From positions 1 through 21,776 of IMG/VR virus record IMGVR_UViG_3300008012_000233: a stretch of DNA of 21,776 bases, one strand, 5' to 3'. The notes beneath the pieces are model-generated. The model had not been told where the DNA came from and did not search any database. It was given only the letters and a program-made list of their open reading frames with translations. Both the position numbers and the translations under genes were made by a program. Positions 1 through 7,025 of the stretch are shown here, piece by piece. How positions within the stretch are numbered: the stretch's first letter is position 1; every line of letters starts with the position of its first letter. The DNA comes from a virus.

Positions 1-171
1 ACAAACCATGACAGAGGTTATATGATTAACCCTGACTTCTATGGTATTCATGAATTAATCCCAATGGGCTCATCTCGTCTACCTAACATGGGTGGTGGTG
101 AGCGTGGTTTCGTTGACTGTGCATTGACACTTGGTGTTTATGCTCCGGCAGCTCATGGTAAAATTGTTTAA
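1..171 (+). CDS. Probable major capsid protein, C-terminal fragment
   Basis: An open frame runs in from the left edge and ends at TAA 169-171, giving the last 56 residues of a protein whose start lies outside the window. The visible part holds the strings INPDFYGIHELIPMG, GGGERGFVD and LGVYAPAAHGKIV. The pattern of an aromatic/proline-rich strand, a Gly-rich turn, a beta strand ending in a small-residue/His-Gly stretch and a final hydrophobic residue resembles the C-termini of HK97-fold major capsid proteins of podoviruses as I remember them. Its place directly upstream of decoration-like proteins, a strong terminator and the connector/tail genes fits that role. It could instead be another abundant head protein; the fragment alone cannot decide. 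Confidence 0.5.
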   Translation, partial: TNHDRGYMINPDFYGIHELIPMGSSRLPNMGGGERGFVDCALTLGVYAPAAHGKIV

Positions 172-180
172 CAATTAAAT

Positions 181-186
181 AAAGGA
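181..186 (+). promoter_or_regulatory. Shine-Dalgarno site for the gene at 195
   Basis: AAAGGA lies 8 bases before the ATG at 195. Only a few genes in the window have a clear purine-rich ribosome binding site; the others are 6293 (GGAGGA at 6279-6284) and 8421 (GAGGA at 8409-8413). This site supports the chosen start and suggests strong independent translation of a head gene. Confidence 0.6.
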
Positions 187-194
187 ATAATAAC

Positions 195-674
195 ATGGCA
201 TTAGTATTAAAGAAAATAGGAAACCTAGAAACACTTGCACAAGGCTATACTCACGAAGTAGAGTTTGACGCAAGCGAACTATCAGCCTCAACAGGCGCTC
301 AATCAACAGCAGTTCAGTTCCCATCAGGGAGCGCACTTGCTGGGGTTATCGCTAAAGCAAGCATTGAAGTTAAAGAGTTAGTAACTGCATCAGTATCCAC
401 TGGTTCAGCCGTCTCTGATGCAGCAATATCTTGTGGAGACGATGATGTTGATGGATTCGTAGCAATAGTAAACTGCTTCACAGGGGACACCAACAACCTT
501 GAGTATGTAAACACAGGAGCATTATTAAATGGTGCAACTGCTACATCTCATTTGGTTTCACAGTTCAATGTATCATCAAATGGTACAGGGAATGGATTCG
601 GTAACGCAACAAAGGGTAAATTTAAACTCTTAGTAGCTTACTATCCAACCGCTGGTTCAGGACTCACTAGTTAA
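195..674 (+). CDS. Decoration-like structural protein
   Basis: This 159-residue protein is rich in Ser, Thr, Ala, Gly and Val, with beta-strand alternation and no transmembrane segment. It has four cysteines' worth or fewer of obvious chemistry and no catalytic motif. The N-terminus contains GNL followed by a THEVEFDASEL stretch, and the C-terminus ends in a hydrophobic strand (KFKLLVAYYP). Both features recur in the protein at 747 (GNL, THTFEFDYEDI; RWLIYFQIFD), so the two look like paralogues. It sits 23 bases after the probable capsid gene, has its own Shine-Dalgarno site, and is followed by a terminator. That suggests a high-copy virion surface or head-stabilising protein. I do not recognise a named family; the role is inferred from position and composition. 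Confidence 0.7.
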   Translation: MALVLKKIGNLETLAQGYTHEVEFDASELSASTGAQSTAVQFPSGSALAGVIAKASIEVKELVTASVSTGSAVSDAAISCGDDDVDGFVAIVNCFTGDTNNLEYVNTGALLNGATATSHLVSQFNVSSNGTGNGFGNATKGKFKLLVAYYPTAGSGLTS

Positions 675-688
675 TAGTTAATTCAATA

Positions 689-723
689 GGGTGGTAGGGC
701 AGAGTATCTGCCACCCTTTTTTT
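689..723 (+). terminator. Intrinsic terminator after the capsid/decoration pair
   Basis: GGGTGGTAG at 689-697 pairs with CTGCCACCC at 708-716, a 9-bp stem with one G-U pair around a 10-base loop, followed directly by seven T residues at 717-723. An alternative inner stem, GGCAG/CTGCC, is possible. It is a textbook Rho-independent terminator in the 72-base gap between two late genes. I see no clear promoter in the 23 bases after it, so downstream genes probably depend on read-through. Confidence 0.85.
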
Positions 724-746
724 CTAAAATTTAATAAAAAAACATT

Positions 747-1421
747 ATGGCAAAATTACAATCAGGCAACCTCGGAGGAGGCATCACTCACACTTTTGAA
801 TTTGATTACGAGGATATCCAAAGAGATGGATTCTTTGGAACTAGTGGCGCATTAACGGGATTATCATCTAACTCATCTCAAGTTTACGGAGCAGCTAATC
901 AAAAAATTATTGGGTATATACCTAGAGGTGGGCAAATCCAAATAGCAGGAATCGTAACCGTAGAAGCAGTAGCGGGTAATTCCGACTTAGATATATTTTG
1001 CGGTACAGAAGATATTGCAGATAATTCTTTATCCTCAATGACTTCTTCGGGAGAATTATTCCTTGACAGCACTTTGTACTCAAGGGGTCAAGGATATAAT
1101 CTTGCCACAAATAACGGAACTGTATACAAACAAAATGTAGCATCTCTTATTACTGGAGACTCCGCTGGGTTTGACGGATTAAGCGGAGGTAGCGCAGGTG
1201 ATGCAGCTGCAACTATTTTATACAATAATAGAAGTGATACCGCTCAAGAAAGGTCTTATAGCTTTTATGCCCCAGCATCAGATAGCGCTGACTTAATTTA
1301 TATTCAAATGAATGGGACTCTATCTAATTTAACCGCAGGTAGGTGGCTTATATATTTCCAAATATTTGATGCACTATCATTATCTGATTCAGATAATAAA
1401 CCAGTTGATATTAATTTATAA
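747..1421 (+). CDS. Second decoration-like structural protein, paralogue of the 195 gene
   Basis: The product has 224 residues, is soluble and Gly/Ser/Asp-rich, and is probably mostly beta structure. Its N-terminal signature (GNLGGGITHTFEFDYEDIQ) matches the start of the protein at 195, and both end in an amphipathic aromatic strand. The middle is longer here, with a loop rich in Ser, Asp and Gly around residues 70-170. The ATG at 747 has no Shine-Dalgarno site but sits in the AT-rich ATTATG context shared by several starts in this phage. The stop overlaps the next start (TAATG at 1419-1423). A virion surface or head-decoration role is inferred from kinship and position; no named family is recognised. 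Confidence 0.7.
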   Translation: MAKLQSGNLGGGITHTFEFDYEDIQRDGFFGTSGALTGLSSNSSQVYGAANQKIIGYIPRGGQIQIAGIVTVEAVAGNSDLDIFCGTEDIADNSLSSMTSSGELFLDSTLYSRGQGYNLATNNGTVYKQNVASLITGDSAGFDGLSGGSAGDAAATILYNNRSDTAQERSYSFYAPASDSADLIYIQMNGTLSNLTAGRWLIYFQIFDALSLSDSDNKPVDINL

Positions 1422-1729
1422 TGGAAATACTACATCATACCAGTAAACCCCTAGACGAAGGGGAACATTGTAAAGCAATGGCTGATGTTGTTAACAACGC
1501 TATCTTACAAGAAAAGATAACGGAAAAAGACAGAATGGATATAGCCCGCAAAGAGGCTAGAGAAAATGTTGGTAAGACACACCCTACACTAGGAAAGTGT
1601 GTGGCTACTATACCAGCTCGAGACTACTTTAGATTAGTAAAGAAATACGGGGCAGATACAGTTTTGTCCAAAGAATTTTTACAATACTTTAACAAGAAGC
1701 ACAAAGACCTTTCACCCAATAAAGCATAA
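1421..1729 (+). CDS. Small helical protein of unknown function in the head-tail gene block
   Basis: This 102-residue protein is charged and largely helical by composition. It has EKITEKDRMDIARKEAREN in the first half and a C-terminal part with the motif IPARDYFRLVKKYG followed by LSKEFLQYFNKKH. A pattern of Pro-x-Arg-x-Tyr-Phe then a Phe-Leu-x-Phe-Asn helix is one I associate with small proteins beside connector genes of marine podoviruses, but I cannot name a family. It overlaps both neighbours by one base (TAATG at 1419 and 1727), so it is very likely translated by coupling. No signal peptide or membrane segment is visible. It may be a head-completion or assembly factor, which is inference only. 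Confidence 0.65.
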   Translation: MEILHHTSKPLDEGEHCKAMADVVNNAILQEKITEKDRMDIARKEARENVGKTHPTLGKCVATIPARDYFRLVKKYGADTVLSKEFLQYFNKKHKDLSPNKA

Positions 1730-2766
1730 TGTTACTAAGAAGAAACCAAGATTTATTTAATACTATCAAAGCATTAGCTGGTGTAAATGATTTTACATCT
1801 AATGAGATATCAGACTTGGTTTCATTTACGAATCGTAGGCTTAATATGGCTTACAACGCTAGCCCAATGTGGGAAAGGTATGTTCAGGTATCAGAGAAAA
1901 GGAATCTAATTGCTTTAAATCTAGGCAATTTTACTAGCACGGTAAGCACAGACCTATTGTTTAACGGCAATTATAAAGTCTACGAATTTACTCAAGTACA
2001 ATCAGGTAGCGCTGCTTCGGGAACCGGAACATTAAGTAATACGATTTACCAATCCGTAGATAGCCCTACTAGATTTATTTATCGAGTCTATGCTGGGTTG
2101 GACGCATCTGATACAACTTGGAGATGGGACATAGGTGTTCCAACCTTTGCTACGAATACTAATGCGGAAAATACAGTTACACTTTCTAGCGCAACCCAAA
2201 GAGCAACACCCGCAGAAGGATTAGCGACAAGGGCTGAACCTTGGGATGTTCCGCTTTACCAAACAACCGAAGACGGAGAGACTGGAATAATTATTACGGA
2301 GACTCCGAACACTATTCCTTATGAACAAACAGGGCGAGAGACTATACAGGAGTTTATAAGAGTTCATAGAACATCTGCATTCAATAAACAATCTGCTACT
2401 GAGTACGACTTTTATGTTACCCGATTTGGTGCTGCTATCATAGGTAGCACAACTTCTGGCGAAGAAGCTTTTGTTACATACAAGTTACCAATAGTAAATC
2501 TTACTACTGGTCAGATAATAACTTCTTTAGATACTACTGCTACCAGCAACTATCTAACGGAAATACCTTTAGAATTTTTTAATTACACAGCTCATGCGGT
2601 ATACGCAGATTTCCTCAGAATGGATGGTCAGCACGACAAGGCAGCCTTCGAAGAAAACAAGGCTGAGTTGTCCATAGCTTCAGAGCTTGAACGCATTGAT
2701 ATAATAAGTAATAACAATTCTTTAAATCATAAGTTTTCTACTTATGTAAACACTTCATCAAGATAA
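1729..2766 (+). CDS. Probable head-tail connector / tail tubular protein A-like
   Basis: The product has 345 residues. The N-terminal ~50 residues are helical (LFNTIKALAGV, then SDLVSFTNRRLNMAY and PMWERYV). A long beta-rich middle follows. The C-terminal ~60 residues are helical, with FNYTAHAVYADFLRMDGQ followed by AFEENKAELSIASELERID. N- and C-terminal helices flanking a beta insertion, with a C-terminal YADFLR/ELERID pair, is the general plan of adaptor-type proteins such as T7 gp11. The gene lies between head proteins and tail/fibre genes, where such adaptors usually occur. There are no catalytic motifs. The start overlaps the previous stop (TAATG). The assignment is by architecture and context, not a recognised family match. 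Confidence 0.5.
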   Translation: MLLRRNQDLFNTIKALAGVNDFTSNEISDLVSFTNRRLNMAYNASPMWERYVQVSEKRNLIALNLGNFTSTVSTDLLFNGNYKVYEFTQVQSGSAASGTGTLSNTIYQSVDSPTRFIYRVYAGLDASDTTWRWDIGVPTFATNTNAENTVTLSSATQRATPAEGLATRAEPWDVPLYQTTEDGETGIIITETPNTIPYEQTGRETIQEFIRVHRTSAFNKQSATEYDFYVTRFGAAIIGSTTSGEEAFVTYKLPIVNLTTGQIITSLDTTATSNYLTEIPLEFFNYTAHAVYADFLRMDGQHDKAAFEENKAELSIASELERIDIISNNNSLNHKFSTYVNTSSR

Positions 2767-2772
2767 AAAATT

Positions 2773-3108
2773 ATGCCTAACTCAAATGTAGTCAACTTAT
2801 ACCCAGTCCCCAATAATGATGCGACTGTAAAACAAGCGTCTATCGCTATACCAGTATCGGGCTCAGGTGCAGTATCGTTTACAACACTGTTTGGAGCATT
2901 GCATGCTAATACTAAATATGTAGTATTAGATGTACATGATTCAGATTCCTTTGTGAATTACTTTACTACTGCAACGGCAGCTAACGGACATCGCTTATAT
3001 GCAGGTCGTAGTTATACTTGGAGCAAGAAAGCGGCAGAAGGTGCTTCTTTTATAAATAGCTCAACAGGTACAGCTGGACGAATCGTAGCATCTGAATTTA
3101 CCCAGTAA
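2773..3108 (+). CDS. Small structural protein of unknown function
   Basis: This 111-residue protein is rich in Ser, Ala, Thr and Val with alternating hydrophobic residues, consistent with a small beta-sandwich. A conserved-looking core is HANTKYVVLDVHDSDSF followed by GHRLYAGRSYTWSKKA. There is no signal peptide, membrane segment or catalytic motif. The start at 2773 lies in an ATTATG context after an A-run (no Shine-Dalgarno), and the stop overlaps the fibre-like gene start at 3108 (TAATG). Position between the connector-like gene and the large adhesin suggests a small virion or fibre-attachment protein, but nothing specific can be claimed. Confidence 0.65.
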   Translation: MPNSNVVNLYPVPNNDATVKQASIAIPVSGSGAVSFTTLFGALHANTKYVVLDVHDSDSFVNYFTTATAANGHRLYAGRSYTWSKKAAEGASFINSSTGTAGRIVASEFTQ

Positions 3109-6044
3109 TGTCTTCAGAATTACTAGGTGGAGCAGAGAATACTCTTAAGGGTAATCTGGGCGGGGCTTGGGATATCAAGCACGGATATGCTGACGCATAT
3201 ACCGACCTAGGTATAGCTCGTAGATTCGGTGGCTCTGCTGCAGCTTACTCATTGCGAGACATTGGTGCAATGAATGGTAGGGTAGTAAAAGTCCGTAGGG
3301 ACTTAGCCGGAGAAGAAAATGATGCAGAAGAAGATTTTTCCGCAAGCCAAGTACAGAGCGGTGCATTAGAGGATTGGGTAAATGGTAAACTAGAAAACTT
3401 ACTACCAGCCTCTCCCGATGAAATAAAAGCAGTGACCGTAACTGGCGGAGCTGAAGTAGCCGATACTTATGTTGCCGGAACTGGATTTACAAACAGTAGG
3501 TCTGTTTATACTAGCACTACCTTAGCGACACCCGTAAAGTTTGTTTTTACAGCAAGTAGTCCTAGGTGGATAATACAAAAAGTAAGTGACAATAGCACTT
3601 TAGTTAATTCAACAACTACTGGAGAGGGCGAACTATATCCTACAAGAATACAGAATGTAGGAACTTATTTTAGCGGAACTGGAACTAAAGAAGTTACTGG
3701 CATAACAGCGGGTGTAGCTGCCTCAGCTGCTTATAGTCTTCGTAAAGTAAACGCATCTTATGCTAGTAATGCAGTTCGTATTCGTAGAAGCTCAGATGAT
3801 GTAGAGGTAAATGTAGCTTTTGATTCAGATGATAAAGTAAGTACAAGCTCTGCTATATCTGTAGTGAGTGGAAGCACAAGTGCTACTACAATTGGAGATT
3901 TTTTAAACCCAACATATACAGTAGGTACATCTGTCAATAGTTCATTGAGACCATTTGATTCATTTACATCAAATGGTAATGATGGATTTACAGCAACAAA
4001 TGATGCAACTGGAAGTGCTACTGGTGGTTTCCCTTATACATTCGCAACTGGAGATGTAATAAGTGTAAGCTTTGATTTAGTTATTGCTAATAGTGCATCT
4101 CCTACATTTTTGTTAAGTGGTAATAATATGGGTAGTGGTTCTTTAGGAACGGGTACAACTTTTACATCTAGTGGTTCTTATACCCAAGAACTTACCACTA
4201 CTTCCGGAACCGGAACTCATCTTGCATTTACTGATGGAAATAGTGGAACATTTACGGTAAGTAATTTTAAAGTAACTTCACATAAGGCTGAAGCATTCGT
4301 CCACACTTGGTACGACCAAGCTGGGTCAAACAATGCAGTTCAAACAACCTCTGCTAACCAACCTAAGATTGCAGAGAGTGGAGCATTGCTTGCTGATGGA
4401 TTAAAGTTTGATGGAAGTAATGATGATTTGATAACAGCTAGCATAGGAACTTACCAATCATCTAATGGACACGGAGGATTTGCGGTGTACAAAAAAGATG
4501 CGGCTTCAACATCTGATAGTTTTGATAGCACTAACCCAATGTATTTGTATCAAATTGGAAACAGTTTAAATACAACAACTCAAGCAATGAGAATACTAGG
4601 TGGAAAACTATATTCAATACAAGCTGACACTAATGGAGATGGTTCTGCATTTATTGATAGAGCAGCTACAACACACACAATAGGAACTAACAAAACTTTG
4701 TCTTCTATAGTAGGTTCAAGTCAAATGGCTATCGCAAACAATGGTGTTCCATTAGCCGTTAGCGGAAGCGAAAGCGGAGATTCATTTAATTCAACATCAA
4801 ATACTCTTATTCGTATTGGTTCACAAACAAGTTCAACCAGATATTTTGATGGAAGCGTAGAGGAAGTAATACTTTATACTTCTGACCAATCAAACAATCG
4901 CTTTAAGATTGAGTCCAACATCAATAACTATTATAGTTTGTATAATGATGCGAATGAAACAAGTGCTACTGAGTTTTCATTTCTAAACCAAAGGTCTGGT
5001 GGAGTAACAGTATCAAACGGAGTAAGCGGATTAACATTAGATGTTGAGACCGCTAGTGCTTTTGCTGGATTTCAATTAAAAGAAAAAGTTATAGTAGATG
5101 ATATTATTTACCTTTCATTTAATGCAGACTTAACTGGAGGAAGCGGAGGAACTGCTAGCCCCAAGGTAGCTCTTAGAGAAACCTCAATTTCAAACACGGT
5201 AAGGTCTAATCAATTCGATATAACAGAGGGATTTAATACAGTGGAACTTACTTCCACAAATGCCAATGCTGAATACTTGGTTTTCAGTGAAGGTGACGAC
5301 AATAGAATATTTACTATATCTGACCTTAAAGTATCTCGCATAGAACGAAATGGTTTTGTTCCAACTTGGTACGACCAAAGCACTAGCGGGAATAATTGTA
5401 CTCAAATTTCAGCTAGTCTTCAACCGTTTATTGTAAGCAATGGTGGTTTTTGTGGAGTATTTATGGCAGAGATAGTCGGAGGTTCTGAGCCCAATGCTAG
5501 GCATTTAAGGATTGATGATATTCAGACTACTGACTTAGGTAATAACTTTGGTTTAATTTGGGTAGGTAGAGTAGATGATACTTATAGCACTACACACTTT
5601 ACAACATTGGTGGGTGCAAATAGAAATATTGTAACACAAAATCAAGGTACAGTTGGTATAAATTTAAAACTAGCTAGTGATGAATTTCAATTAAAAAATG
5701 AAACAAGCGGTTCTGCTGGTGTGTCCTCTGGTAACTTAGCTATTAGTTACACTGCGGGAGATAGAGTTTCAGTTGCGGGTACTTGTGTAGGACCAGATGG
5801 TGACGGAGACCATACACTAAAGGCTTATGTTAATGGTGCTACTCCGGTATCTAATAATGATACATTAGTCCTTACTGATAGCTCAGATGATTTAAGAATT
5901 ATGGCTTCCAACTTCAGCAATACAGTAAGAAGGGATAGAAGCACCATCGGTAAAGTAGATGAGGTTATTATATTTGCCTCAAACATAGAGCCAGATATGG
6001 AAGAAGTAAGGGCAGAAATAAACAATCATTACAATATTTACTAA
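3108..6044 (+). CDS. Large modular tail fibre / adhesin with repeated lectin-like domains
   Basis: The product has 978 residues. An AAYSLR module occurs near residues 45-65 (followed by VVKVRR) and again near 207-225 (AAYSLRKV, then VRIRRSSDDVEV). TWYDQ motifs occur at about residues 400 and 753. After the first comes QPKIAESGALLADGLKFDGSNDD, a strand pattern typical of concanavalin/LamG-like sandwiches. Between the modules, two stretches (about 270-395 and 655-745) end in similar strands (GTFTVSNFKV and RIFTISDLKV) and resemble carbohydrate-binding jelly rolls. The AYSLR...RRSSD...TWYDQ series resembles a phage domain often annotated as arabinofuranosidase-B-like; I see no basis for claiming catalysis. 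The likely role is host-surface glycan binding in the tail. The start overlaps the previous stop. There is no cysteine-rich or membrane region. Confidence 0.75.
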   Translation: MSSELLGGAENTLKGNLGGAWDIKHGYADAYTDLGIARRFGGSAAAYSLRDIGAMNGRVVKVRRDLAGEENDAEEDFSASQVQSGALEDWVNGKLENLLPASPDEIKAVTVTGGAEVADTYVAGTGFTNSRSVYTSTTLATPVKFVFTASSPRWIIQKVSDNSTLVNSTTTGEGELYPTRIQNVGTYFSGTGTKEVTGITAGVAASAAYSLRKVNASYASNAVRIRRSSDDVEVNVAFDSDDKVSTSSAISVVSGSTSATTIGDFLNPTYTVGTSVNSSLRPFDSFTSNGNDGFTATNDATGSATGGFPYTFATGDVISVSFDLVIANSASPTFLLSGNNMGSGSLGTGTTFTSSGSYTQELTTTSGTGTHLAFTDGNSGTFTVSNFKVTSHKAEAFVHTWYDQAGSNNAVQTTSANQPKIAESGALLADGLKFDGSNDDLITASIGTYQSSNGHGGFAVYKKDAASTSDSFDSTNPMYLYQIGNSLNTTTQAMRILGGKLYSIQADTNGDGSAFIDRAATTHTIGTNKTLSSIVGSSQMAIANNGVPLAVSGSESGDSFNSTSNTLIRIGSQTSSTRYFDGSVEEVILYTSDQSNNRFKIESNINNYYSLYNDANETSATEFSFLNQRSGGVTVSNGVSGLTLDVETASAFAGFQLKEKVIVDDIIYLSFNADLTGGSGGTASPKVALRETSISNTVRSNQFDITEGFNTVELTSTNANAEYLVFSEGDDNRIFTISDLKVSRIERNGFVPTWYDQSTSGNNCTQISASLQPFIVSNGGFCGVFMAEIVGGSEPNARHLRIDDIQTTDLGNNFGLIWVGRVDDTYSTTHFTTLVGANRNIVTQNQGTVGINLKLASDEFQLKNETSGSAGVSSGNLAISYTAGDRVSVAGTCVGPDGDGDHTLKAYVNGATPVSNNDTLVLTDSSDDLRIMASNFSNTVRRDRSTIGKVDEVIIFASNIEPDMEEVRAEINNHYNIY
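4305..5378 (+). repeat. Dispersed 15-bp direct repeat encoding TWYDQ in two fibre modules
   Basis: ACTTGGTACGACCAA occurs at 4305-4319 and again at 5364-5378, in the same reading frame, encoding the TWYDQ core of each lectin-like module. Neighbouring codons differ, so the modules have diverged while this core stayed identical at the DNA level. The entry spans from the first copy to the second. Confidence 0.7.
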
Positions 6045-6045
6045 T

Positions 6046-6291
6046 ATGAGCGATACAACTAACTATATAATATACGACACCCTAGAGGATGCTTTGGTAA
6101 AAGCAGATGCAGAGGGACTAAGACGAGGCTATGCTTACCACAGAGTAGGTTCCGGCACTCGGTACTCTACATATCCAAACGAGACTGCAGATAACAAGTT
6201 TGCCCTAGTGGTGGACGGATACGAGCTAACAGAGGACGAAGAAGCTTCAATCGTTACTAGCGTAACATTCCCAGCCCCGGAGGACGTATAG
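6046..6291 (+). CDS. Small acidic protein of unknown function
   Basis: This 81-residue protein has a tyrosine-rich first half (NYIIYDTLEDALVKADAEG, then YAYHRVGSGTRYSTYP) and an acidic C-terminus (ELTEDEEASIVTS). It looks like a compact alpha/beta domain without membrane segments. It starts two bases after the fibre gene stop. Small proteins just after fibre genes are often fibre chaperones or virion accessory proteins, but no family is recognised here. The strong Shine-Dalgarno of the next gene lies inside its last codons. Confidence 0.6.
   Translation: MSDTTNYIIYDTLEDALVKADAEGLRRGYAYHRVGSGTRYSTYPNETADNKFALVVDGYELTEDEEASIVTSVTFPAPEDV
6279..6284 (+). promoter_or_regulatory. Shine-Dalgarno site for the small membrane protein at 6293
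   Basis: GGAGGA ends 8 bases before the ATG at 6293. It is the best ribosome binding site in the window and is the main argument that the 51-codon frame at 6293 is a real gene. Confidence 0.6.
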
Positions 6292-6292
6292 T

Positions 6293-6448
6293 ATGGAGGA
6301 TATAATCCAAAGACTATCGGCATCTATGTTTGGTACTTGGGCTAGCTTTAGCCTACAGAGTGTTGATTCTTTGGCTTCTATATCTTGTTCTGTCCTAGTG
6401 AGTGTACTGACTGTAATGTCCATCTATAAACTTTTAAACAACAAATGA
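6293..6448 (+). CDS. Small single-pass membrane protein, lysis-region candidate
   Basis: This 51-residue frame starts MEDIIQRLSASMFG and has one hydrophobic segment at about residues 28-46 (SLASISCSVLVSVLTVMSIY), ending in a short Lys/Asn tail. The start has a strong GGAGGA site and the stop overlaps the next start as ATGA (6445-6448), so it is probably translationally coupled to the holin-like gene. The short charged N-terminus, single helix and position beside another membrane protein fit a small holin, antiholin or lysis regulator. No family is recognised. Confidence 0.65.
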   Translation: MEDIIQRLSASMFGTWASFSLQSVDSLASISCSVLVSVLTVMSIYKLLNNK

Positions 6449-6849
6449 CACCGGAACTCATAGCGATGCTAGGAGGTTCAGCCTCTGGATTCTTATTTAA
6501 ACTAATAGGAACAATGGCATCGAACTCACAAGCAAACCTTGATAACTTAATCAAAGCCCAAAGGTCAGCGGATGCTAGTGCGGATGCAGCGGACAAAAGA
6601 GGTGGAGACGGTGGTGCTATAGTCCGTAGGTTCATCGTAGGTACTGTAATGTTCGGAGCTATCATTGCTCCATTCCTATTGGCTCACAGTGGCGAAGGTG
6701 TTACAGTAGCGGATGAGTACAGCAAGTGGTTCGGTTTCGTAAAGGGAACAAGCTACCAGACTTTACACGGGTATGTAATACTGCCCGAGATTAGACAAAC
6801 AGTATTAGCCATCGTAGGGTTCTACTTTGGCTCATCATCAGTTAAATAA
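6445..6849 (+). CDS. Putative holin, three-membrane-segment type
   Basis: The product has 134 residues. Hydrophobic stretches occur at about residues 5-24 (weaker, Gly-rich), 62-80 (RFIVGTVMFGAIIAPFLLA) and 115-129 (ending LAIVGFYFGSSSVK). A charged, Ala/Asp-rich helix of about residues 28-55 separates the first two. Two arginines immediately before the second segment, a loop with a conserved-looking Trp, and the C-terminal FYFGSS resemble the 3TM holin family described from gene transfer agents and marine phages. The expected role is timed inner-membrane permeabilisation at lysis. It is coupled to the preceding membrane protein by an ATGA overlap. No endolysin is visible in the window, so the lysis role is inferred from topology. 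Confidence 0.6.
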   Translation: MTPELIAMLGGSASGFLFKLIGTMASNSQANLDNLIKAQRSADASADAADKRGGDGGAIVRRFIVGTVMFGAIIAPFLLAHSGEGVTVADEYSKWFGFVKGTSYQTLHGYVILPEIRQTVLAIVGFYFGSSSVK

Positions 6850-6851
6850 TT

Positions 6852-7025
6852 ATGAATCATTGTCACTGTAAATGGATAAACAAAAAGCAAAGCAAGAACT
6901 GCGAACTCTCAGGGATTCAATCTCTGCGGTGCTTGGCTCAAACGATAGCGAAGATATTAAAGCAAGCATTAAGCAAGCTCAAGACTCAGCTAGAGAAGGG
7001 TCTAAAGCGCTTAAGAAATCTTTAA
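6852..7025 (+). CDS. Possible overlapping out-of-frame gene, Cys-containing basic peptide
   Basis: A 57-codon frame begins two bases after the holin-like stop, in the context TAATTATG, which matches the starts at 8120 and 13181. It encodes MNHCHCKWINKKQ and ends in a lysine-rich amphipathic helix (LKQALSKLKTQLEKGLKRL). It overlaps the first ~50 codons of the gene at 6872 in another frame. The start context favours it, but the helix could be a by-product of the overlapping Lys/Glu-rich frame. This is a candidate only; the 6872 gene is longer and more clearly coding. Confidence 0.25.
   Translation: MNHCHCKWINKKQSKNCELSGIQSLRCLAQTIAKILKQALSKLKTQLEKGLKRLRNL

Noticed and set aside
3108-6044. Calling the fibre an active arabinofuranosidase
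   Set aside because: The AYSLR/RRSSD/TWYDQ pattern resembles the domain so annotated in phages, but I cannot identify catalytic acids with confidence; binding is the safer call.
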